Shown here piece after piece: positions 35,917 through 44,494 of a stretch of 64,000 bases of DNA. Source of the stretch: Eubacteriales bacterium (GTDB taxonomy: Bacteria; Bacillota; Clostridia; Lachnospirales; Lachnospiraceae). Position numbers and translations under genes: made by a program. The stretch is from the NCBI GenBank assembly GCA_030526265.1, contig JAUNDE010000006.1:16887-80886 (forward strand). The letters run 5' to 3'. Below the pieces are notes generated by a model that was not told where the DNA came from, searched no databases, and saw nothing but the letters and a program-made list of their open reading frames with translations. Positions within the stretch are counted from its first letter, which is position 1. Every line of letters starts with the position of its first letter.

Positions 35917-36348
35917 ATGTCTATTACAGCGGAAACAGCGAAACAGCATGCGAATGACCCTGCAGTATTGTGCTGCAGAGCAGAGGCGGGAACGATTATT
36001 GAACCTGCGAACCTGGAAGATCCTGCAATTTTTGATGAGTTGGTTGACTCAGGACTTTTGAATCTTGATGGATGTCTGAAAATCGGACAGATTCTCGGAG
36101 CAAAGCTTACGAAGACAAGCGACTCTCTCAGCCCATTGACTCCTGACAATATGGAGGGATACAAAGATTCAGTAGAAGCAGAGCCGGAAGAAGAGGAAGC
36201 AGCAGAAGCAGCTGCGCCGGAAGCTTCAGCTCCTGCAGCGTCAATGCCTGTGGTAAGTGGAGAAGGTATCGTAACAAAAGTAGTGGGTGGAAAAGTGATC
36301 CTTTCTATTAAAGAAGGAAAAGATATTCATATTGAATTGCCTATCTAA
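35917..36348 (+). CDS. Stand-alone protein equivalent to the PrdA N-terminal domain
   Basis: A 143-residue protein nearly identical over its first 90 residues to PrdA encoded at 51158-53030 (both have MSITAETAKQHANDPAVLCC and EPANLEDPAIFDELVDSGLL). An Ala/Glu-rich linker (about 92-117) then leads to a short KVILSIKEGKDIHIELPI segment, matching KIHIGEGKDIDLSIPV of PrdA. There is no reductase part and no pyruvoyl-forming cysteine. GAAGGAGG ribosome binding site, own promoter, own terminator and an intact frame argue against a dead fragment. Possible roles: extra copy of the N-terminal domain in the reductase complex, or a carrier/assembly factor. Function unproven. Confidence 0.85.
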   Translation: MSITAETAKQHANDPAVLCCRAEAGTIIEPANLEDPAIFDELVDSGLLNLDGCLKIGQILGAKLTKTSDSLSPLTPDNMEGYKDSVEAEPEEEEAAEAAAPEASAPAASMPVVSGEGIVTKVVGGKVILSIKEGKDIHIELPI

Positions 36349-36405
36349 TATAATGAAAAGCTAAGAAAAAGCCGGAATTATATGATGCCGGACAAGAATG
36401 ATTAA

Positions 36406-36452
36406 AAAAAGGGTATGGTGTGACTTGATAATGGGTTGTGCCATACCTTTTT
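36406..36452 (+). terminator. Intrinsic terminator after the orphan PrdA-like gene
   Basis: Arms AAAAAGGGTATGG and CCATACCTTTTT (one bulged G) with a 22-base loop and T tract. The 328-base gap from 36349 to 36676 also holds the palindrome at 36581-36606 and the promoter at 36615-36643; I see no gene in it. Confidence 0.75.
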
Positions 36453-36580
36453 GACGTTGTAAAAAGGAGTTCATTATTCTTTTGAAGAGATACACTCTTT
36501 CGGAAGGAGAGGGGATTTGCCGATCGATTTGATTTTCTGGCATACACACAGGAAGAATCGCGTATTAAAATGTGGTTAAA

Positions 36581-36606
36581 TATATACTAATATATATTAG
36601 TATATA
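36581..36606. promoter_or_regulatory. Perfect 26-bp palindrome, candidate operator
   Basis: Half-site TATATACTAATAT followed by its exact reverse complement. It sits 8 bases upstream of the -35 box of the HTH-Uma2 gene, suggesting autoregulation by the HTH domain of that protein. It could also form a cruciform. Confidence 0.6.
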
Positions 36607-36614
36607 AAAATATG

Positions 36615-36643
36615 TTGACTGATATTCCGAAAGGTGATATGGT
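36615..36643 (+). promoter_or_regulatory. Sigma-A type promoter of the HTH-Uma2 gene
   Basis: TTGACT (36615-36620), 17-base spacer, TATGGT (36638-36643), 33 bases before the ATG at 36677. Confidence 0.6.
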
Positions 36644-36676
36644 ATACATAATCAATAGAAAGGGGCTGGTTCTGAT

Positions 36677-37513
36677 ATGACGAGGGAAGAGATGATTCGT
36701 ATCAAGGAAGAGAGAGGCTATAGTTTTAAGAAGCTGTCAGAGTATACGGGGGTTCCGGTGGTGACTTTGCAGAAGGTATTCTCCGGCGCGACGGAGAATC
36801 CGAGAAAGGCGACACTCGATGCGATCGAGAAGGTGCTGAGTGCAGACGAGGCTGTGTATCAGGGGAAGGCGTACGAATATGCGTCTGTCAAGACGACGGA
36901 CCTGCCTGCTGTGAAAGAGGCGGTGACCGTATATACAGCCGGGAAGAAACAGGGAGAATATACGCTGGAAGATTATTATGCTCTGCCGGAAGATAAAAGG
37001 TTCGAATTAATTGACGGAGTGCTGTTTGAGATGTCGTCGCCGAGGACGGTACATCAGGATATTGCGTCCATCATACATATGGCTCTTTACGAGTATATCA
37101 GAGATCAGAAGAAGCCTTGTAAAGTGTTTGAGGCTCCGGTTGATGTTCAGCTTGACTGTGATGATAAGACGATGGTGGAACCGGACGTGCTGGTCGTCTG
37201 TGACAGAGCGAAGATCAGAGGATTTGGCATCTATGGCGCGCCGGATTTTGTGCTTGAGATATTGTCCAGATCCACGAGAAAGAAGGATATGACAATCAAA
37301 CTTCATAAGTATCTGGAAGCGGGAGTGAGAGAGTACTGGATCATTGATCCTCAGAAGGAAATTCTGATCACTTACGATTTTTCTGATGAAGAGTTTGTTC
37401 CTTGTGTATACCCGCTGAAGGGATGTGCGCCTGTAGCCATAACCGGGGGCGAACTGGAGATTGATCTGGAGCCTGTAGCAGAATCTGTGAGAGAGCTTGG
37501 AAGCCTGGAATAA
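36677..37513 (+). CDS. HTH-Uma2 fusion: XRE-like DNA-binding domain with a PD-(D/E)XK nuclease-type domain
   Basis: A 278-residue protein. Residues 1-55 form a helix-turn-helix domain (YSFKKLSEYTGVPVVTLQKVFSG), then a linker to about residue 95, then a Uma2/DUF820 domain: EDYYALPEDKRFELIDGVLFEM, SSPRTVHQDIASII, MVEPDVLVVCD, APDFVLEILSRSTRKKD and KLHKYLEAGVREYWIIDP. The ExD/ExxS-type residues match the PD-(D/E)XK fold. Biological role is unknown; a restriction or mobile-element link is possible. AGAAAGGGGCTGG ribosome binding site. The 26-bp palindrome upstream is a likely binding site for its HTH. Confidence 0.82.
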   Translation: MTREEMIRIKEERGYSFKKLSEYTGVPVVTLQKVFSGATENPRKATLDAIEKVLSADEAVYQGKAYEYASVKTTDLPAVKEAVTVYTAGKKQGEYTLEDYYALPEDKRFELIDGVLFEMSSPRTVHQDIASIIHMALYEYIRDQKKPCKVFEAPVDVQLDCDDKTMVEPDVLVVCDRAKIRGFGIYGAPDFVLEILSRSTRKKDMTIKLHKYLEAGVREYWIIDPQKEILITYDFSDEEFVPCVYPLKGCAPVAITGGELEIDLEPVAESVRELGSLE

Positions 37514-37568
37514 AGAATGATATGTTATGGACAGGAGAAGACTGCTTTATAGAAGAAAAATGTGAAGA

Positions 37569-37628
37569 AAAAACTCCCTGATATTGATGAGTAGTCCAAA
37601 TTAGGGGTGCATCAATATTGGGGAGTTT
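37569..37628 (-). terminator. Intrinsic terminator of the Sel1-repeat gene
   Basis: Arms AAACTCCC and GGGAGTTT plus an inner ATATTGATG / CATCAATAT stem. Read on the minus strand, the stem is followed by a run of T residues. It also lies after the HTH-Uma2 gene and may stop both. Confidence 0.75.
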
Positions 37629-37641
37629 GCTGTTGTGGGAA

Positions 37642-37908
37642 CTATCTGTTCTTTCGAGCTGTTTCGTATACTTCCTGGTACCAGATGTGAGCCATCTCGA
37701 GATCGCGCTTACATCCGCGGCCGAGTGAAAGGGCATCGGCCAATGATGTCATCGCTTCGATATGCTTTAATTGAGCTGCCTTGTTGTACCAGTAATATGC
37801 TTTTTCGTAATCTGGCTGATCTGTGTATTTTGCGAACTGATATGCCATGCCTAACTCGTACATTGCATTTGCGTCACCGGATTCGGCGTGTTTTAATAAT
37901 TCTTCCAT
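37642..37908 (-). CDS. Small Sel1/TPR-like repeat protein
   Basis: An 88-residue protein made of about two Sel1-like repeats: GDANAMYELGMAYQFAKYTDQPDYEKAYYWYNKAAQ and HIEAMTSLADALSLGRGCKRDLEMAHIWYQ (given by outline). Such short helical repeats usually mediate protein-protein contacts. I choose the start at 37908 (MEELLKHAES) since an AGGAGG lies 8 bases before it; an upstream in-frame ATG at 37944 would place that ribosome site inside the gene. Confidence 0.7.
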   Translation of the reverse strand: MEELLKHAESGDANAMYELGMAYQFAKYTDQPDYEKAYYWYNKAAQLKHIEAMTSLADALSLGRGCKRDLEMAHIWYQEVYETARKNR

Positions 37909-38098
37909 AACCTGCTCCTCCTGCCTAAAGGTAAAATACTTCATTTATACTAATCATAGCATAAAATGTCGGTGGTTTACAATTCATTCCGTCAATAATC
38001 AGTGGTAGTATATAGATGAATTCAATAGAGTACTTATAGATATTAACTATTATAATAGAAGGTATTACGAAAATATTGTGAAAAAACACAAAAACCAG

Positions 38099-38127
38099 GT
38101 GAAAAAAATGGAGAACTGTGATAGAAT
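38099..38127 (+). promoter_or_regulatory. Candidate promoter of yedF
   Basis: GTGAAA (38099-38104), 17-base spacer, TAGAAT (38122-38127), 46 bases before the ATG at 38174. Confidence 0.5.
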
Positions 38128-38173
38128 ATATCTATAAGTAATGCGTTATAGCGAAAGAAAGGCGGATGATAAA

Positions 38174-38776
38174 ATGATTACAGTAAATGCGATGGGAGAT
38201 AATTGCCCGATTCCGGTAATTAAAACAAAGAAAGCGATGGGAGCGCTTACAGGACCTGAGACGATCGAAGTTCTCGTGGACAATGAGATCGCAGTGCAGA
38301 ATGTTACGAAGCTTGGAGAATCAAGCGGTGCAAAAGTATCTTCTGAGAAGCTCGGAGAAAAAGAGTATAAAGTAGTGATCGTTATGGAAGGTGCACCTGC
38401 GGTTTCTGAAGAAGAAGTATCATGTATTCCGGATAAGAGAGACAATACAGTTGTTGTTATCTCTTCGGATCGTATGGGCGAAGGCAATGATGCTCTTGGA
38501 AAGGTTTTGATCAAAGGATTTATTTTTGCGGTATCTCAGCTTGAAACACTTCCAAAGACGATTCTTTTCTATAATGGCGGAGCTACTCTTACATGTGAAG
38601 GATCGGATTCCCTTGAAGATCTGAAATCAATGGAAGCACAGGGTGTTGAGATCATGACATGTGGAACATGCCTTGATTATTATGGATTAAAAGAGAAATT
38701 AGCAGTTGGTACTGTGACAAATATGTACTCAATTGTTGAAAAGCAGGCTGAGGCAGGTAAAATTATCAAACCATAA
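38174..38776 (+). CDS. yedF: YedF, selenium-metabolism sulfurtransferase-like protein
   Basis: A 200-residue two-domain protein. Residues 1-72 form a TusA-like domain with CPIPVIKTKKAM (Cys13 in NCPIP, the predicted S/Se carrier cysteine), and residues about 98-200 form a DsrE-like domain (VVISSDRMGEGNDALGKVLIKG, ILFYNGGATLTCEGSDSLEDLK, CGTCLDYY). Such YedF proteins co-occur with selD and YedE in selenium-using genomes. The start at 38174 is favoured over an ATG at 38141 by the GAAAGGCGG upstream. Nothing else in the region explains it better. Likely role: moving reduced selenium to SelD, inferred from context. Confidence 0.88.
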   Translation: MITVNAMGDNCPIPVIKTKKAMGALTGPETIEVLVDNEIAVQNVTKLGESSGAKVSSEKLGEKEYKVVIVMEGAPAVSEEEVSCIPDKRDNTVVVISSDRMGEGNDALGKVLIKGFIFAVSQLETLPKTILFYNGGATLTCEGSDSLEDLKSMEAQGVEIMTCGTCLDYYGLKEKLAVGTVTNMYSIVEKQAEAGKIIKP

Positions 38777-38848
38777 AGCAGTCTGAAAGACAGAACAATA
38801 ATTTCATTACATATATTGTATGTTTTTGGCATTCGTGTCGGGGATTTG

Positions 38849-38880
38849 TTTGGCGGATGGGTTCATCCGCCAAAAGTTTT
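38849..38880 (+). terminator. Intrinsic terminator between yedF and selD
   Basis: An 11-bp stem TTTGGCGGATG / CATCCGCCAAA with a 4-base loop and T residues. Confidence 0.75.
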
Positions 38881-38982
38881 ATATGAAAAGAAGTGTTACG
38901 GTATATTGAACAGAAGTGCTTTGGTACATTTCGCGTGCAAATAAATATGATTTATGGTAGAATAAATGAAAGAAGATTTCTG

Positions 38983-39009
38983 TTCCTGTAGCACAGCGTG
39001 TTGCAGGAA
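38983..39009 (+). promoter_or_regulatory. Hairpin in the selD leader
   Basis: A 12-bp stem (TTCCTGTAGCAC with GTGTTGCAGGAA, G-T pairs included) around a 3-base loop, 42 bases upstream of the selD start. No T tract follows, so it is not a classical terminator. Possibly a regulatory or mRNA-stabilising element. Confidence 0.45.
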
Positions 39010-39050
39010 TTGTTCTGCTTTGTGGAAGATAAGAAAGGGGATGATCAGTC

Positions 39051-40091
39051 GTGAAAAAAGACGTGAAATTAACTTCTCTTAGTAAGACGGCCGGGTGAGC
39101 AGCTAAGATAGGTCCGGAGACCCTTGCTCAGGTTCTGAGTAAGCTGCCAAAATTTCAGGATGATAACCTGATCGTAGGAATAGAAACATCGGATGATGCT
39201 GCAATATATAAAGTAACAGATGAGATCGCAATGATTCAGACAGTGGATTTCTTTACGCCGATCGTAGATGACCCGTATATGTTTGGTCAGATTGCAGCGG
39301 CGAATTCTTTGAGTGATGTCTGGGCGATGGGAGGAGAACCTGCGGTTGCCCTTAATATCGTTGGATTCCCGAACTGTCTCGATCCGGCGATCCTTGGAGA
39401 TATATTAGCGGGTGGCGCGAATAAAGTAAAAGAAGCAGGAGCAGTACTTGTAGGCGGTCACTCTGTACAGGATGATGAGCCGAAGTATGGACTCTGTGTA
39501 TCTGGTTTTGTTCATCCGGATAAGATTTTTAAAAACTATGGCTGCAGACCGGGAGATGTTCTCGTACTTACGAAACAGATCGGAAGCGGAATCGTAAATA
39601 CTGCTATCAAGGCTGATTTCGCATCTCCTTCAGCTATTAAAGAAGCACAGACGGTTATGGCGTCATTGAATAAGATCGGAAAAAAGGTTGTTGAGCGTTA
39701 TGATGTGTCAGCGTGTACCGATATTACCGGTTTCGGTCTTGCGGGTCACTGCGTGGAGATGGCATCTGCAAGCAATGTGACGTTTGATATAAATGTAAAG
39801 GATATCGCATATTTTTCTGATGCGATCGACTATGCGAAGATGGGACTTGTTCCTGCGGGAGCATATAAGAACCGTCGATATTCGATCCATCAGGTTGAAA
39901 CAGGCGGAGTGGAAGAACACTATCTGGATCTTTTGTATGATCCGCAGACGTCAGGTGGTCTTCTGATCAGCGTTAATCCGGCTGATCTTCCGAATGTTCT
40001 TGCAGATTTTGAGATGTCCGGTATTGATACAGAAGTTTCGGTCATCGGCCGGGTATCTGAGAAGAGTGATAAACTGATCAGGTTATATTAA
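39051..40091 (+). CDS. selD: SelD, selenide water dikinase, containing selenocysteine at an in-frame TGA
   Basis: A 346-residue enzyme that makes selenophosphate from selenide and ATP. The frame starts at GTG 39051 (GAAAGGGG upstream) and reads through TGA at 39096-39098, coding Sec16 in SKTAGU-AAKIGPETL, the position of the active-site Cys/Sec of SelD; ORF callers that stop at TGA would miss the first 60 residues. Further motifs are DDAAIYK, TVDFFTPIVDDPY, GGHSVQDDEPKYGL, CTDITGFGLAGH and DPQTSGGLLISV. A SECIS-like hairpin follows the TGA. First gene of selD-selA-selB-lysR. Confidence 0.93.
39096..39130 (+). promoter_or_regulatory. Bacterial SECIS-like element in selD
   Basis: Outer stem TGAGCA (39096-39101, includes the TGA) with TGCTCA (39125-39130), and an inner GGTC/GACC stem (39111-39122) capped by CGGA. 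The distance of the loop from the TGA suits SelB binding. Confidence 0.6.
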
Positions 40092-40106
40092 GGGAGAAAG
40101 AAATCG

Positions 40107-41534
40107 ATGAATAAAAATATTTTATACCGAAGCATTCCGAAGGTGGATGTGATCCTGGAAGATGTCCGAGTAAAGCGTGCGATCGAAAAATACAGCAGAG
40201 AGGCTGTAATGGAAGCGATTCGTATGGAAATGGACAAACTTCGTGAATATATAGCGCGGGCAGAAGAGGAAGAAAGTGCGAAGAAGAGAATTTTTGATCT
40301 TGTACCAAATATTCTTCAGTCAGTTGTAGCAATGCATACGCCAAATATGCGTATGGTGATCAATGGAACAGGCACGATCCTGCACACGAATCTTGGGCGT
40401 GCGCCAATCGGGAAAGAGCATATGAAGAGGGCGTTTGATCTTGTGACAGGATATTGCAATCTGGAGTATAATCTTGAGGCCGGCAAACGTGGTGAGAGAT
40501 ATTCACATTTTGAAAAGCTTTTGTGTAAGATTACAGGAGCAGAAGCTGCAATGGCGGTAAATAACAATGCGTCATCGGTGCTTTTGATCCTTAGTTCTCT
40601 GGCAAAAGGCGGAGAAGTTATCGTTTCGCGTGGAGAACTGATCGAAATTGGAGGGAAATTCAGAATTCCTGACGTGATGGAGCAGAGCGGAGCGACGCTT
40701 GTAGAGGTTGGAACAACAAACAAAACACATCTGAGTGATTATGAAGATCATATTACTGAAGAGACCAGGGCTCTTTTGAAAGTTCATACAAGCAATTATA
40801 AGATTGTCGGATTTACAGATTCAGTTGCGATTGATGAACTTGTTCCGATCGCGAAAGAATATGATGTCCCTGTGATCGAAGATCTTGGAAGCGGCGTGTT
40901 GATCGATCTTTCGAAATATGGTCTCAGTTATGAACCGACTGTTCAGGAATCCATTGCAAAAGGAGCAGATGTTGTCTGCTTCAGCGGTGATAAATTGTTC
41001 GGAGGTCCACAGGCCGGCATCATTGTTGGTAAGAAGAAGTATATTGATATGATGAAAAAGAACCAGCTGACTCGTGCGCTCCGAATTGATAAATTTACAG
41101 CAACGACACTGGAGCTTGTCCTTCAGGAGTATTTGTCAGAAGAAAATGCAGTGCAGAATATTCCGGTGCTTCGCATGATCACGGAGCCATTGGATGAAGT
41201 GGCGAAGAGGGCGAGAAGCCTGGCGAGAGCAATCCGGGCATTGGATCTGCCGGCTAAAGTTGATGTTGTGTCATGTGAATCCCAGATCGGCGGCGGTTCA
41301 CTTCCTCTGGAGCGCATTCAGAGTATGGCGGTATCGATCAGACCTGAGAAGATCAGTGTTCCGGAATTGGAATATCGCCTGAGACATCTGCCGGTACCGA
41401 TGATTCCGAGAACGGTAAATGATATGATTGTGCTGGACGTTCGCACGATAGATACAGACAGCTTTAAGATTATCGCATCAGAATTAAAAGAATATGATGT
41501 GTTAGAAGAAGTGAGTAAGGTCTCTGGGAGATAA
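40107..41534 (+). CDS. selA: SelA, L-seryl-tRNA(Sec) selenium transferase
   Basis: A 475-residue PLP enzyme that converts seryl-tRNA(Sec) to selenocysteyl-tRNA(Sec) with selenophosphate. It contains INGTGTILHTNLGRAP, NNNASSVLLILSSL, RGELIEIGGKFRIPDV and the PLP lysine Lys296 in CFSGDKLFGGPQAG. Length is normal for the family. It lies 15 bases after selD and overlaps the selB start by one base. Confidence 0.97.
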   Translation: MNKNILYRSIPKVDVILEDVRVKRAIEKYSREAVMEAIRMEMDKLREYIARAEEEESAKKRIFDLVPNILQSVVAMHTPNMRMVINGTGTILHTNLGRAPIGKEHMKRAFDLVTGYCNLEYNLEAGKRGERYSHFEKLLCKITGAEAAMAVNNNASSVLLILSSLAKGGEVIVSRGELIEIGGKFRIPDVMEQSGATLVEVGTTNKTHLSDYEDHITEETRALLKVHTSNYKIVGFTDSVAIDELVPIAKEYDVPVIEDLGSGVLIDLSKYGLSYEPTVQESIAKGADVVCFSGDKLFGGPQAGIIVGKKKYIDMMKKNQLTRALRIDKFTATTLELVLQEYLSEENAVQNIPVLRMITEPLDEVAKRARSLARAIRALDLPAKVDVVSCESQIGGGSLPLERIQSMAVSIRPEKISVPELEYRLRHLPVPMIPRTVNDMIVLDVRTIDTDSFKIIASELKEYDVLEEVSKVSGR

Positions 41535-43453
41535 TGGCAATGAAAAATATTATCATAGGAACAGCCGGACATATTGATCATGGTAAGACAACGCTTATCA
41601 AAGCGCTGACCGGACGTAATACAGACCGCTGGGAAGAGGAGCAGAGAAGGGGAATCACAATTGATCTTGGATTTACATGGTTTGATCTCCCTGGAGGTGA
41701 CAGAGCCGGTATTATTGATGTCCCGGGGCATGAAAAATTTATTAATAACATGGTTGCCGGTGTTGTCGGTATGGATCTTGTAATGCTTGTGATCGCCGCG
41801 GATGAAGGCGTGATGCCTCAGACAAGGGAGCATATGGATATTCTTGGTCTTCTTGGGATCGAGAAGAGTATTATCGTCCTTAATAAATGTGATCTCGTAG
41901 ATGAGGACTGGCTTGAACTTGTCGAAGAAGAGGTCAGAGAAGAACTCGAAGGAACATTCCTTGAAACGGCGCCGGTGATGAAAGTGTCGGCTGTGACTGG
42001 GCAGGGAATGGATGAACTGATTGCCATGATCGAGCACATGACAAGGGATGAGGTGGTGGAAAAGGATATCTCAACGATACCACGACTTCCGATCGATCGT
42101 GTATTTTCTCTTTCTGGCTTTGGAACGATCATTACGGGAACGCTTATCAGTGGAACGATTTCTACAGAGGATACTCTTGAAATCTATCCGATTGGTAAAA
42201 CGAGTAAGATCCGAAGCATTCAGGTTCACGGAGAGGACAAAGAACGCTGCTATGCAGGACAGCGAGTGGCTATTAATCTTTCGAACGTAAAGAAACATGA
42301 AATTCGAAGAGGGTGTGTGCTTGCGCCGCCAAATAGCATGAAGAATGCAGACCTGCTTGATGTTCGGGTAAATATTCTGGATTCGTCGATGCGTGTGCTG
42401 ACAAATCATTCGAGATTGCATCTGTTTACCGGAACGAGTGAAATCCTGTGCCGTGCGGTATTGCTTGACAAAGATGAGATAGGTCCGGGAGAAAGCGGAC
42501 TTGTGCAGCTCAGGCTTGAAGAGGAAGTGGCACTTCGGAGAGGAGATAAGTTCGTGATCCGTTTCTATTCGCCGATGGAGACGATCGGCGGTGGCGTGGT
42601 GCTTGAACCGAACCCTTCGATTCATAGAAGGTTTCAGGAGCGGGTGATCGAAGATCTTGAACGGAAAGAATCCGGATCTTCGGCGGATGTTGTTGAGATG
42701 CATGTCAAAGAGCATGCGGACACGATGATCACACAGGCAGAACTTGCGAAGCTGACAGCTCTGTCTCTTGAGGAAATTGAAGAAGATATTCGTATGTTAA
42801 AACAATCCGGTATGGTTCATACATTCGAGACAAGAAAAGATGTATACGTGTGGCATGTTGGTTCAGAACGCCTTGTCAGACAGACGATTCTGGATGCACT
42901 TGCTGCTTATGAAGAAAAATATCCATATCGTTACGGTATGAAAAAGGCAGAGGTTCAGGCGACCTACTGCAGGAAGATCAAACCGATTGTATTTGATAAA
43001 TATATTGACTATCTTGAACAGGAAGCGTGCCTCAGACGTTCGAAAGAAAATCTGTGTACGCGTGAGTTTGAGGTTTGTAAAGATGCTCTGTATGATAAAA
43101 TCTCGCGTACAATTTTGGGGATTTTAAGCAAAGCGGAATATGATTTTGTGCGTTATTCTGATATGGATTTTGGAAAAACTGACAGGAGTCTTTCGGATGA
43201 CATTCTGAATATCATGCTGGAAGAAAATCAGATCGTCAAAGTATCGGAAGACTTATACACACTTACGGAGTATATGGAGAAAGCAAAAGAGATGATTCAG
43301 GGAGAATTCGCAAAGCGGGAAGTGATCACGACTGCTGAGGTGAGAGACCTGTTCCATACGAGCCGTAAAAGTGCGAAACCAATCATCGAATATATGGACA
43401 GCATAAAAGTTACAAAGAGAGTAGGATCAGAGAGCGAAAGGGTAGCATACTAA
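41534..43453 (+). CDS. selB: SelB, selenocysteine-specific elongation factor
   Basis: A 639-residue translational GTPase. G1 is [12 protein letters not shown], the switch II region [12 protein letters not shown] and G4 LNKCDLV. A beta-barrel domain and then C-terminal winged-helix repeats (from about residue 380, ending [23 protein letters not shown]) bind the SECIS hairpin. It delivers Sec-tRNA to ribosomes at in-frame UGA in selD and prdB. One-base overlaps with selA and the LysR gene. Confidence 0.97.
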   Translation: MAMKNIIIGTAGHIDHGKTTLIKALTGRNTDRWEEEQRRGITIDLGFTWFDLPGGDRAGIIDVPGHEKFINNMVAGVVGMDLVMLVIAADEGVMPQTREHMDILGLLGIEKSIIVLNKCDLVDEDWLELVEEEVREELEGTFLETAPVMKVSAVTGQGMDELIAMIEHMTRDEVVEKDISTIPRLPIDRVFSLSGFGTIITGTLISGTISTEDTLEIYPIGKTSKIRSIQVHGEDKERCYAGQRVAINLSNVKKHEIRRGCVLAPPNSMKNADLLDVRVNILDSSMRVLTNHSRLHLFTGTSEILCRAVLLDKDEIGPGESGLVQLRLEEEVALRRGDKFVIRFYSPMETIGGGVVLEPNPSIHRRFQERVIEDLERKESGSSADVVEMHVKEHADTMITQAELAKLTALSLEEIEEDIRMLKQSGMVHTFETRKDVYVWHVGSERLVRQTILDALAAYEEKYPYRYGMKKAEVQATYCRKIKPIVFDKYIDYLEQEACLRRSKENLCTREFEVCKDALYDKISRTILGILSKAEYDFVRYSDMDFGKTDRSLSDDILNIMLEENQIVKVSEDLYTLTEYMEKAKEMIQGEFAKREVITTAEVRDLFHTSRKSAKPIIEYMDSIKVTKRVGSESERVAY

Positions 43454-44355
43454 TGAATTTGAAACAGTTGGAAGCTTTTGTGGAAGTTGCAGAGAGCGGA
43501 AGCTTTTCGAAAGCTGCAAAGAATCTGTATTTGACGCAGCCGACGGTGAGTGCTCATATTTCCGCTCTGGAAAGAGAGCTGGAAGTACGATTGTTTGTGA
43601 GGAATACAAAGGAAGTGAGTTTGTCTGCGGAAGGGCAGACGCTTTATAAATACGCCAGCCGGATGGTTGATCTGGAGAAGCGGATCGAAGAAGAATTTGG
43701 TGAGAGAAAGAAGCTTGGAAAACAGTGTGTTTCCATTGCTGCATCAACGGTTCCTGCAACATATCTGCTTCCGAAGATCCTTGCAAAGTTTAATGAACAG
43801 TATCCGGACGAGCAGCTTAAGATTATTGAGGCGGACAGTGCAACGGTTGTGAATCAGGTTGTGGAGCATATGGTGGATATCGGATTTACCGGAACAGTGC
43901 TTGAGAAAAAGCATTGCAAATATATCCCGTTTTATAAGGATCGGCTTGCGATCATTACTCCGAATACGGAAGAGTACCGGGCCCGGATGGAACGTCCGGA
44001 CGATATTTCGTGGATCATGGATGAGCCGATGATCATGCGCGAAGAGGGATCCGGAACGAGGAAAGAAGCGGAAAAACAGCTCAGAAACAGTGGAATCAAA
44101 CCGGAGAGGCTGAATGTCGTTGCGAGTATTGAGAATCCCGAGACGATCAAGAAGTCGGTGAAAAGCGGCATGGGATGCACGATCATGTCCAGACTTGCGG
44201 CAGCAGAGGAAGTTGAGGACGGAAGTGTCCTGGCATTTGCGATTCCCGGATCTGACAGAGGCCGTGATATCAATGTTGTATATAACAAAAATTATCAATT
44301 GTCGATTTCGGCAGAACGCTTTTTGAATGTGATCAAAGAAACTTTTGGAGCATAA
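43453..44355 (+). CDS. Selenium-metabolism-associated LysR-family regulator
   Basis: A 300-residue LysR regulator: N-terminal HTH (LKQLEAFVEVAESGSFSKAAKNLYLTQPTVSAHISALE in outline) and an effector-binding domain of the CysB/CysR type. It lies in the same transcript as selB with a one-base overlap. The NCBI name selenium metabolism-associated LysR family applies to proteins in this position. Its ligand and targets are not known; adjacent cysteine desulfurase/yedE operon is a likely target. Confidence 0.88.
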   Translation: MNLKQLEAFVEVAESGSFSKAAKNLYLTQPTVSAHISALERELEVRLFVRNTKEVSLSAEGQTLYKYASRMVDLEKRIEEEFGERKKLGKQCVSIAASTVPATYLLPKILAKFNEQYPDEQLKIIEADSATVVNQVVEHMVDIGFTGTVLEKKHCKYIPFYKDRLAIITPNTEEYRARMERPDDISWIMDEPMIMREEGSGTRKEAEKQLRNSGIKPERLNVVASIENPETIKKSVKSGMGCTIMSRLAAAEEVEDGSVLAFAIPGSDRGRDINVVYNKNYQLSISAERFLNVIKETFGA

Positions 44356-44359
44356 TCAG

Positions 44360-44402
44360 AGAGAAGGGCTTTTATAGATGTTGTCAATAAAAGCCCTTCT
44401 CT
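44360..44402 (+). terminator. Hairpin after the sel operon
   Basis: A 16-bp stem AGAGAAGGGCTTTTAT / ATAAAAGCCCTTCTCT with an 11-base loop. No long T tract follows, so its efficiency is uncertain. Confidence 0.6.
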
Positions 44403-44418
44403 TATAGAATCACTCTAT

Positions 44419-44447
44419 TTGATGTTGCACGCACAGAAGTTTATAAT
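44419..44447 (+). promoter_or_regulatory. Sigma-A type promoter of the cysteine desulfurase-yedE operon
   Basis: TTGATG (44419-44424), 17-base spacer, TATAAT (44442-44447), 47 bases before the ATG at 44495. Confidence 0.75.
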
Positions 44448-44494
44448 TATAGAGGGCCGGATACGGTATCTGGTACAAAAGAAAGGGAAGAACA

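Noticed and set aside
35917-36348. Calling the PrdA-like gene a pseudogene
   Set aside because: The frame, ribosome site, promoter and terminator are intact, and it ends with a conserved small segment instead of a random break.
39096-39098. TGA as a stop upstream of selD
   Set aside because: It lies at the active-site position of SelD, the frame upstream has a ribosome site and GTG start, and a SECIS-like structure follows.
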